Positions 1 through 5,293 of a stretch of DNA of 6,406 nucleotides are shown here, piece by piece. The translations under genes were made by a program, and so were the position numbers. The stretch's first letter is position 1. Every line of letters starts with the position of its first letter. Origin of the DNA: Gammaproteobacteria bacterium (GTDB taxonomy: Bacteria > Pseudomonadota > Gammaproteobacteria > S012-40); contig JAOTSL010000193.1 in the NCBI GenBank assembly GCA_029864945.1, positions 1 through 6,406 on the forward strand. Reading direction: 5' to 3'. The notes beneath the pieces were generated by a model. That model ran no database searches. It had not been told where the DNA came from and saw nothing but the letters and a program-made list of their open reading frames with translations.

Positions 1-414
1 CAGATTTTTTCCTCCTCTGAGGGAGGTCACGAACCCTCGGTTTATTCGTTCGTAAAGATAATTCATGTAATTAAAGAAATGTTTAGCCATGTTGATTTTA
101 TTCGTACAAGTCAATTGCAAGGTCAGCTGACGCCGGAAGTGGATGAGCAGCTACTGGAAAGTGCGTTGCGAGAAATTATAAAGGATGAAGCCTGGTTGGA
201 TTCGATATTTTCGAAAACATCTGCAGTCAATGGGGCTGCGATCCCTCCGGTAGAAAATGTATATGATAGTGAAAATGATAAAACCCTCATTGCACCAACG
301 GATTACTCTGAATTAGATAAAACAGTAGTGTCAGGTAGGCAATTACCAGATGATGTCGAGGCTGATGATGTGATGATTATGTCGTCAATTAATCGAATCT
401 TGAGGCAGCTTTAG
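1..414 (+). CDS. Unrecognised protein, C-terminal part (5' end outside window)
   Basis: The reading frame is open from base 1 to the TAG at 412-414, giving 137 visible residues. An ATG at 79 lies in frame but has no convincing ribosome binding site (only a weak TAAAGAA), and the frame continues upstream of it. I therefore read this as the 3' end of a longer gene rather than a 111-residue protein. The first two thirds look helical and soluble (for example TPEVDEQLLESALREI, about residues 44-59 of the fragment). The tail is acidic and low in complexity, ending in SSINRILRQL. No signal peptide, membrane segment or catalytic motif is visible. The next gene starts 5 bases after the stop, so the two are probably co-transcribed and translationally coupled. 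I do not recognise the family, and the missing N-terminal part may hold the diagnostic domain. Confidence 0.7.
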   Translation, partial: QIFSSSEGGHEPSVYSFVKIIHVIKEMFSHVDFIRTSQLQGQLTPEVDEQLLESALREIIKDEAWLDSIFSKTSAVNGAAIPPVENVYDSENDKTLIAPTDYSELDKTVVSGRQLPDDVEADDVMIMSSINRILRQL

Positions 415-419
415 TTAAA

Positions 420-1070
420 ATGACAGAGCAAATGCTAGAGGTTGATATTCAAAAAATATTACCCGTGATCCGGCAGTATCCCGCATCTATTCAATTAGCA
501 ATGTTAAAGTATTACCTTATATATCTATTAAAAGATAACAGTAAAGAGCAGGTTGTTTCTCAGTGCGAACGCTTACAAAACACCTTGTTTGTTGTTGAGG
601 AGTCTAATAGCAAAAAAGACATTGATGACATTGCTTTACTGCTCGGAATTAAGCTTTCACCGCAGCAAACGGGTAATCAGAATTTAAACCAGATCAAGAT
701 GGTGTTGGAGGATTTGAAGCATGATCTTCAGGGCTCAGCTCTAGAAAAAAATAAAGGGGCTGTAATAGACCTGGTAAAGCAATTGTATGGTAATGACCTG
801 AATATACAAACGGTAATAAATGATTCGGCGCAAGAAATGTTTGATCGAATTTTTGATTCGTTAGATCCAGCAAAAGCAGAAAACCATCTCGATCAAAGTG
901 TTCGCAGAGAAGGTGTTGAGTATAAGGCCGCATTGTATGACGCGATGTGTGAAAAGCATGAACAATTGCTGGACTATCATCATACTGGCCGTATGTTAAA
1001 AGACTTTAGAAGAGCCTATAAAACTAAGTTAAAAGATAAACAAGGTAAAGATGAAAATAGTAACGGATAA
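420..1070 (+). CDS. Uncharacterised soluble helical protein, possible T6SS FHA (TagH/ImpI) C-terminal-like domain
   Basis: This is a complete 216-residue frame with an ATG 5 bases after the previous stop. The only Shine-Dalgarno-like element (TGAGG at 401-405) lies 14 bases upstream inside the preceding gene, so translational coupling is likely. The protein is charged, with no signal peptide or membrane segment, so it is probably cytoplasmic. The N-terminal 60 residues are helical and include a hydrophobic stretch around residues 25-37 that is too short and polar for a membrane span. Residues 138-204 show a pattern that I find similar to the C-terminal domain of type VI secretion FHA proteins: FDSLDP (145-150), then KAALYDAM (169-176), then GRMLKDFRRAY (190-200). 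That is a weak, memory-based resemblance, and no FHA domain or other T6SS gene is visible here. The tail is lysine-rich and probably disordered. Function unknown. Confidence 0.8.
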   Translation: MTEQMLEVDIQKILPVIRQYPASIQLAMLKYYLIYLLKDNSKEQVVSQCERLQNTLFVVEESNSKKDIDDIALLLGIKLSPQQTGNQNLNQIKMVLEDLKHDLQGSALEKNKGAVIDLVKQLYGNDLNIQTVINDSAQEMFDRIFDSLDPAKAENHLDQSVRREGVEYKAALYDAMCEKHEQLLDYHHTGRMLKDFRRAYKTKLKDKQGKDENSNG

Positions 1071-1078
1071 ATAGAGAG

Positions 1079-1109
1079 CGGTTGCTTATTGTAATGGGCT
1101 GCCGTTTTT
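1079..1109 (+). terminator. Possible intrinsic terminator of the 1-1070 operon
   Basis: An imperfect hairpin pairs 1079-1086 with 1097-1104 (three GC pairs, a wobble, one mismatch, then G-C, C-G and a wobble), with a loop of about 10 bases. It is followed by five T at 1105-1109. It begins 9 bases after the stop codon of the preceding gene. The stem is short, so strength is uncertain. It has no T tract in the minus direction and would not stop the convergent cytochrome transcript. Confidence 0.4.
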
Positions 1110-1130
1110 ATAGTGAATTTTCCGTGCGAC

Positions 1131-4100
1131 TTATCTGCGGTTAAATCTGTCTTGACCATATCCAAGAATGTCATAGGCGTCATCAGTAGTTAGGCTACTA
1201 CCTGTTAATGACGGCATTGCTGTGCCAGGCCGACCAAAACGTATTTTATGAAGTGCTCCCCATGGATCGCCTGTGGTATTTGTTGTTGAAAATGGTGCTG
1301 ACATAGAAAAAATATCAGTTGCTAACGATGTGCCATCAGTCCCGTGACAATTTGAGTCGGCGCATTTAACTAAAGTGTTCGCTGAGCCTAAAAATAAACC
1401 TTCTCCATTTGTTGAGATCGGAGTAACGACACTGCCTGTTGCCGTGATCCTTGCGCTGCTATCAATCATTCCTTTTGTATCTAGTAAGAATTTGGTCAAG
1501 TCCCAAATCTCAATATCGGTCATGGGTGAGGGTAGTGCGGTTGTTATCGCGCCGCCAAACTTATGCATAGTGAGCGAAGGGTCGCCACTTTTAATCACGT
1601 TAAAGATATAATTCTGCACTGCAATTTCATCTAATAGTTCGCTTCGACGTAAACTTATTTTATTAATTAAGTTATCTGCGCTGGAATCAGTTGGTGTTCC
1701 ATTTGTGAAAAATCCAATACCTTTGTAAGTCCACGCATGGCATGATTTGCAGCGCCAAGTGTCTGTTGTGCGTCTGGAAAGAGGAATTATTGTAGGGTCG
1801 TAATTGCTTGCCCAGAATGGGTTCTCCTGCGTCGGAGGTAGAACTGTTGAATTGCTTGATTGCATCTCCACCCACCATTCGTCATAAAGTCTGCCGCCGC
1901 GAACAGGATCAGCACTTGCGTAATCTGCTGGCCCGGCTGGTGTTCCTATTGTTTTTCCATAAGCAAAAATATCACCTGCTTGGATAAGGCTTGCTCCCTG
2001 GAATTCAGTGCTGATAGGTATCATATTGGAATCCGGGTGACCAAACCTTGCTTTGTGAATAAATTCCTGGGCGTTATTATTGGCTTTTATATTGATAACG
2101 GCGTTAGGTAATGTTTTTCCATCTATCCCATGGCAGTTTGCGCAATTGCCGGGTGATGCTCCCTCGTAAAGTGTTTTTCCGTTTGTGTTGTCGGTGGAAG
2201 CTAGGGTGGCTGCTAAAGATGCAATAGGCGGTATACCTTCAGTATCATTTAATATAAATTTGGCCAGTAATGTAATGTCAGCATCACTTATATATAGTCC
2301 AAAGGCATGATTTGTTGTGGTGGCAGGCCCATTTTTAATGATATCAATTAGTACTGTTTCTGTTAAAGCTTTTGCATCTATAAGACCTTTTATACCAGTG
2401 TAGTGTGTTGTGCCATTACTATATGCACCGGCGGCACCGTTATAATCCCATCCATGGCATTCATTGCAGCGCCAGGTGTCGTCGTCTTTTATTGATGGAT
2501 CTGCACTGCCGGACCAATCCTGATTTTGCGTAGACGGTGTAGCGGCGCTTTTATTGCCGGCTACCTTCCACCACTTATCGTAAAGCCGTCCAGCGCGTTT
2601 TATGTTTGGGGTAAGTTCTGTTTGTGAATAAGCTAAAATATCAACGGCTGTTTCTATTGCCGAGTAATCAGTGGTTAGGGTACTTGCTATTTGAATAGTG
2701 CCGCTCATGTTTGAGACTGGGCCTGGTTGTCCGAATCGGATTTTGTGTATATATTTCCAGGGGTTTTCCAGTGCAATATTATTCAGGAATTCATGCGCAT
2801 CCGGAGTGCTGGTATGATCAGCAAAATCCAGTAACTTACCATTAGCTCCATGGCATGTAGTGCATTGAGTGGATGTGTATAGGGTTTTCCCTGCTATTGC
2901 ATCACCATTAACTGTTGCCAGTGTTGTATCGTTAATAAAGTTGTAAGACGCTTTGTTTTGTTTCGCTTCATCACGCATGGTCATAATAAATTTAGTTAGG
3001 GCGTAGTATTCTGTATCGCTAAAAGTTGCGATTGTAGATGTCTCATCAAACCCGTGAGAGGTATCTTTTTTGAGATAGGAATAAACGTTATTTGCAGTGG
3101 TCATTTGCATCGTTGTGCCGCTATATTCTACGATGCCTTTTATGCCAGTATTATGCTTTCCAGCCTTACCGTAAGCGCCTTCTTTGCCGCGGTAATCCCA
3201 GCCATGGCATTCTTTGCAGCGCCAGGTTGTGCTACCCGCAGTTAGGTTGGTTGATGGCCATAAAGCATGAGTAGTTGTCGGGGCGGAGGCGCCTGATTCA
3301 TCCCACCACGAGTCATATAACAACCCACCTTTGGCGGTATTATCGTTAGTCAATGCGTCATAGATAGATTGGTCAAAATTGCTGATAGGGATAATAGCCG
3401 TGTTGGCGCCAGCTTTCACAAATTCAAGTACATCTTTTGCCTGCCCGTTGTCTAGTCCACCAAACATTATAGAGGAAGGGCTACCAAGGCGAACCTTATG
3501 TAAAAACTCGGCTTCATTTATTAGTGCGGCATCTATGATGTCGGTCTTGGTTACGCTGCTATCGTTAGTGTGACAACCTAAATCACCACAACTCTTACTG
3601 CTGAATTTTTGCGTATAAACGATTTTTCCAAGAGTGGGGCTTCCTGTTATGGAATCAATTAAATCGCGATTGGCGAAATCCATGATGAATTTGGTTAAAT
3701 CATAGATATCTTTAGCGTCTAGTTTCCCTGTGCCATAAAACGCGTGTGCAGCGTCAGGAGTGCTGCTCTTCAGGTCGTGGTCGGTTGCGCCGTTTTTTAT
3801 TCGCACTACACCATTTGAAATGAAGTTGAATACTGATTCAGCTGTAAATTCGGGGCTGGTGTTATTGAGACCACTAACGCCTGAAAAGTGTAGCGTGTTT
3901 GCAGCACTATAGGTGCCATCAAGTCCCTTGTAGTCCCAGCCATGACATTCTGCGCAGCGCCATTGGCCGCCCTCGTTTTTTGCAGTACTTTCGGGAGTGG
4001 CAGTATATTGCCAAATAGGGTTAGGACCGCTTGGTGTGGGTATGCGCTTTTCTTCCCACCATTTATCATAAAGCCTGCCGCCCCGTATTATGTTGGCGCT

Positions 4101-4238
4101 CAGGAGCTCGGCTTGCTCAAACACAAGGCCTTCTTTAGTTTTGGTTGGAAGTGTTTCGGTGCAATTGACGAGAGTGAGGGTCAAAAGGGTAATAGCTAAA
4201 ACATTGATTGGCCTGTTTAGAGGATTACGGTCAAACAT
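1131..4238 (-). CDS. Octaheme c-type cytochrome, putative outer-membrane lipoprotein, four tandem diheme modules
   Basis: The 1035-residue protein starts at an ATG at 4238, preceded by AAGGAG at 4249-4254 (10-base spacing). It has an export signal: Arg4 and Arg9, a hydrophobic core at residues 11-24, then Cys26 in the context L-V-N-C. This looks like a lipobox, but with Asn instead of Gly/Ala/Ser at -1. Thr27 would favour the outer membrane. Eight heme c motifs begin at Cys 95, 217, 341, 459, 591, 699, 830 and 959. Six are CX2CH and two (217, 959) are CX4CH. The other nine or so hundred residues hold no cysteine except Cys26. The chain repeats four times (about 44-300, 301-545, 546-777, 778-1035). 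Each module has a (G/A)G(R/L)LYDxWW motif, a WRCxxCH site, an HxF motif, an LTKFI-like helix, a second heme site, and an HKxR(F/L)GxP...Met motif. These features suggest covalent heme attachment by the Ccm system and a role in periplasmic or surface electron transfer. The electron donor and acceptor are unknown, and no partner gene is adjacent. The gene stands alone, convergent with the left operon and divergent from rimP. I know of no established symbol. Confidence 0.93.
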   Translation of the reverse strand: MFDRNPLNRPINVLAITLLTLTLVNCTETLPTKTKEGLVFEQAELLSANIIRGGRLYDKWWEEKRIPTPSGPNPIWQYTATPESTAKNEGGQWRCAECHGWDYKGLDGTYSAANTLHFSGVSGLNNTSPEFTAESVFNFISNGVVRIKNGATDHDLKSSTPDAAHAFYGTGKLDAKDIYDLTKFIMDFANRDLIDSITGSPTLGKIVYTQKFSSKSCGDLGCHTNDSSVTKTDIIDAALINEAEFLHKVRLGSPSSIMFGGLDNGQAKDVLEFVKAGANTAIIPISNFDQSIYDALTNDNTAKGGLLYDSWWDESGASAPTTTHALWPSTNLTAGSTTWRCKECHGWDYRGKEGAYGKAGKHNTGIKGIVEYSGTTMQMTTANNVYSYLKKDTSHGFDETSTIATFSDTEYYALTKFIMTMRDEAKQNKASYNFINDTTLATVNGDAIAGKTLYTSTQCTTCHGANGKLLDFADHTSTPDAHEFLNNIALENPWKYIHKIRFGQPGPVSNMSGTIQIASTLTTDYSAIETAVDILAYSQTELTPNIKRAGRLYDKWWKVAGNKSAATPSTQNQDWSGSADPSIKDDDTWRCNECHGWDYNGAAGAYSNGTTHYTGIKGLIDAKALTETVLIDIIKNGPATTTNHAFGLYISDADITLLAKFILNDTEGIPPIASLAATLASTDNTNGKTLYEGASPGNCANCHGIDGKTLPNAVINIKANNNAQEFIHKARFGHPDSNMIPISTEFQGASLIQAGDIFAYGKTIGTPAGPADYASADPVRGGRLYDEWWVEMQSSNSTVLPPTQENPFWASNYDPTIIPLSRRTTDTWRCKSCHAWTYKGIGFFTNGTPTDSSADNLINKISLRRSELLDEIAVQNYIFNVIKSGDPSLTMHKFGGAITTALPSPMTDIEIWDLTKFLLDTKGMIDSSARITATGSVVTPISTNGEGLFLGSANTLVKCADSNCHGTDGTSLATDIFSMSAPFSTTNTTGDPWGALHKIRFGRPGTAMPSLTGSSLTTDDAYDILGYGQDRFNRR
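1134..1907 (-). repeat. Diheme module 4 of the octaheme cytochrome
   Basis: Residues about 778-1035, ending at the C-terminus. GGRLYDEWW at 781-789, and first heme site CKSCH at 830-834, followed by AWTYKG instead of the GWDYKG of the other modules. Candidate distal His892 (HKF), helix LTKFLL at 914-919, and second heme site at 959-965 with CX4CH spacing. HKIRFGRP at 997-1004 is followed by Met1008. It is the most diverged first-type domain and lacks the TGIKG-like stretch seen in modules 2 and 3. Confidence 0.83.
1908..2603 (-). repeat. Diheme module 3 of the octaheme cytochrome
   Basis: Residues about 546-777, the shortest module. AGRLYDKWW at 549-557, first heme site CNECH at 591-595, candidate distal His644 (HAF), helix LLAKFIL at 657-663, and second heme site CANCH at 699-703 preceded by GKTLYEG. 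HKARFGHP at 728-735 is followed by Met739. Confidence 0.85.
2604..3338 (-). repeat. Diheme module 2 of the octaheme cytochrome
   Basis: Residues about 301-545. GGLLYDSWW at 304-312, first heme site CKECH at 341-345, candidate distal His395 (HGF), helix LTKFI at 414-418, and second heme site CTTCH at 459-463 in a typical class I setting (GKTLY just before it). HKIRFGQP at 498-505 is followed by Met511. Confidence 0.85.
3339..4109 (-). repeat. Diheme module 1 of the octaheme cytochrome
   Basis: Residues about 44-300. GGRLYDKWW at 53-61, first heme site CAECH at 95-99, candidate distal His165 (HAF), helix LTKFI at 181-185, and second heme site at 217-223 with the wide CX4CH spacing. HKVRLGSP at 247-254 is followed by Met258, a candidate axial ligand. 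The boundary is approximate, set by the start of the next GGLLYDSWW motif. Confidence 0.85.
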
Positions 4239-4323
4239 ACACGAAACACTCCTTGATCCTCTAGTTTTTGGGGGTAAAAAAATCAGTAATGGTAAAATTT
4301 ATACGATATTACACTATAGGTAA

Positions 4324-4339
4324 GTTATATCGGACCGAT
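4324..4339 (-). promoter_or_regulatory. Palindrome overlapping a -10-like hexamer upstream of the cytochrome gene
   Basis: On the minus strand an 11-base palindrome, ATCGG-T-CCGAT (4329-4339), runs into TATAAC (4324-4329), which matches the -10 consensus at five of six positions. No good -35 is present 16-18 bases upstream, so if this is a promoter it may need an activator. The predicted 5' leader would be about 80 bases. The arrangement is what an operator over a promoter looks like, but an 11-base palindrome can arise by chance. Confidence 0.22.
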
Positions 4340-4536
4340 CGCTAGTTTTGTTAGTGTGGCTCATATAAAACAGTAACTTGAGGTGTTTAATTTGCGATTA
4401 GCCCGACTAGATTGCGTGTGTTTAATATTTGGGCTTTAAAATCCTTTTTATTTGCCGGGGCGTGTAATTATTCGACTGATTTTATTGGTTTTTGTTTAAT
4501 TGGTCACTATTTTGTTTTATCTTGCAAGAAAGGGGG

Positions 4537-4689
4537 ATGGTAAGTAATTATTGTCGTAATTATCTTGATAAATATAGATCAATCTCCTATTATACGCCTG
4601 CAAGATGTCAGGCAAACGTAAATGATGTCTATTGTAAAGGGCTTGATAATGTATTTGAACGCGATTATGTCTTAGAAACAACAACTTAA
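4537..4689 (+). CDS. Doubtful small ORF, 50 residues
   Basis: The ATG at 4537 opens a 50-codon frame ending in TAA at 4687-4689. The same frame extends up to a TTG at 4492. The predicted peptide is tyrosine- and asparagine-rich with three cysteines, has no signal peptide, and resembles nothing I know. Its codons look similar to those of neighbouring genes, which is the only argument for coding. Against it, the G-rich run at 4532-4536 abuts the ATG with no spacing, so it is a poor ribosome binding site. The ORF also overlaps a candidate rimP promoter. More likely noncoding than coding. Confidence 0.18.
   Translation: MVSNYCRNYLDKYRSISYYTPARCQANVNDVYCKGLDNVFERDYVLETTT
4643..4670 (+). promoter_or_regulatory. 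Candidate sigma-70 promoter for the rimP-nusA operon
   Basis: TTGATA (4643-4648) and TTATGT (4665-4670) are separated by 16 bases, and a start near 4677 would place the whole leader structure at 4695-4798 in the transcript. Both hexamers are imperfect, and the choice rests partly on position, so treat it as tentative. Confidence 0.25.
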
Positions 4690-4694
4690 CGCGT

Positions 4695-4798
4695 GCCTTT
4701 GTTGAGAAGCGAAGGCCGGCTTGCTGGTATGCGGTAAATAATACGCTACTGGTAGCCATTAAAGAATTTTAAGAAGTGGGCCTTGGGCCCACTTTTTT
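4695..4798 (+). ncRNA. rimP leader RNA, putative transcription attenuator
   Basis: Three hairpins can be drawn in order. The first pairs 4695-4701 with 4710-4716 (7 pairs, 8-base loop). The second is a long stem from 4718 to 4757 with 14 pairs including three GU wobbles, two single-base bulges, and a 10-base AT-rich loop at 4734-4743. The third is the intrinsic terminator at 4774-4798. AAGGCC at 4712-4717 is complementary to GGCCTT at 4779-4784, so it could form an antiterminator that excludes both the first hairpin and the terminator. A rimP leader with an attenuator-like hairpin is a described cis-regulatory RNA family in gammaproteobacteria. I recognise the context and the terminator, while the fold is my own hand pairing. 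Confidence 0.55.
4774..4798 (+). terminator. Intrinsic terminator or attenuator just before rimP
   Basis: A perfect 9-pair stem, AAGTGGGCC with GGCCCACTT, closes a 3-base loop and runs into six T (4793-4798). It ends 15 bases before the rimP start codon, and its T tract ends 6 bases before the rimP ribosome binding site AGGGG (4805-4809). No gene reads into it from upstream apart from the doubtful small ORF. A role as attenuator of the rimP operon is therefore more likely than as terminator of an upstream gene. Confidence 0.8.
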
Positions 4799-4813
4799 GT
4801 TTGCAGGGGCGAC

Positions 4814-5266
4814 ATGAGTAAGCAGTCTGGATTAAATGAATTAATAGAGCCAATCGTAGTTGGAATGGATTACGAGCTGGTGGGTGTCGAATATTTACCT
4901 CAGGGTAAGCATTCAATATTGAGAATTTACATCGATAAGCCTGAAGGAATCGATGTGGATGATTGCGGCGAAGTCAGTCGGCAGATTAGCGCGATGTTGG
5001 ATGTTGAAGACCCAATTAACGGTGAATATAGCCTTGAGGTGTCTTCGCCTGGCCTTGATAGACCCTTGTTTTCCCTTGCGCATTTTGAACAGTTTATTGG
5101 CCGTCGCGCCAATGTAAGGTCGAAAATGCCCATTGATGGTCAGCGAAAGTTTGTTGGTGTCATTGAGTCGCTAAACGGCGATATTGTGAATTTGGTAACG
5201 GATAGTAAAAGTGCCGCTATACCATTTGATTTAATAGATAAGGCTAATTTGCTGCCTGAGTTTTGA
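4814..5266 (+). CDS. rimP: Ribosome maturation factor RimP
   Basis: RimP (formerly YhbC/P15a) acts in the cytoplasm and is needed for efficient maturation of the 30S ribosomal subunit. The 150-residue length equals that of the Escherichia coli protein. The family signatures are present: ELVGVEYL and LRIYIDKPEGIDVDDC in the N-terminal alpha/beta domain, then DVEDPINGEYSLEVSSPGLD followed by RPLF around residues 72-95. A smaller SH3-like C-terminal domain follows, ending in KANLLPEF, close to the E. coli ending KANLVPHF. The ATG at 4814 follows AGGGG (4805-4809) with 4 bases between, which is short but workable, and matches the usual family start. nusA follows after 27 bases, the standard operon order. 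Expression is probably controlled by the leader terminator immediately upstream. Confidence 0.98.
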   Translation: MSKQSGLNELIEPIVVGMDYELVGVEYLPQGKHSILRIYIDKPEGIDVDDCGEVSRQISAMLDVEDPINGEYSLEVSSPGLDRPLFSLAHFEQFIGRRANVRSKMPIDGQRKFVGVIESLNGDIVNLVTDSKSAAIPFDLIDKANLLPEF

Positions 5267-5293
5267 AGTTTCAGTTCTATGGAGACTGTGTAA

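Larger units (their letters stand above)
4255..4690. other. Intergenic region between the cytochrome gene and the rimP leader
   Basis: The divergent intergenic space between the cytochrome start and rimP is 575 bases and AT-rich. It holds the palindrome and weak promoter candidates listed separately and one doubtful small ORF. It also has an inverted repeat TTGAT-8-ATCAA at 4565-4582, whose spacing is too wide for an FNR/Anr box. I see no tRNA gene, although tRNA genes often precede rimP in gammaproteobacteria. There are also no insertion-sequence ends and no CRISPR repeats. The stretch 4340-4490 shows nothing I can interpret. Confidence 0.6.

Noticed and set aside
10..40. Inverted repeats (CCTCC/GGAGG and GAGGG/CCCTC) that at first sight recall a tRNA T arm or a terminator
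   Set aside because: The loop sizes and invariant T-loop bases do not fit a tRNA. There is no downstream T tract on either strand, and the segment is in the open reading frame.
1375..4199. Several plus-strand frames of 60-85 codons and minus-strand alternative frames inside the cytochrome gene
   Set aside because: They lie in other frames of a clearly coding gene with eight in-frame heme motifs, lack ribosome binding sites, and encode nothing recognisable.
4565..4582. TTGAT-N8-ATCAA as an FNR/Anr site
   Set aside because: The spacing between half sites is 8 rather than 4 bases, and it lies about 330 bases from the cytochrome start codon.
4695..4757. tRNA gene in the usual position before rimP
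   Set aside because: No acceptor stem, anticodon arm or TTC-containing T loop can be assembled. The pairing is that of consecutive hairpins instead.
4517..4759. Minus-strand 80-codon frame across the rimP leader
   Set aside because: It runs antisense through the structured leader, and I see no conserved protein features or good ribosome binding site.
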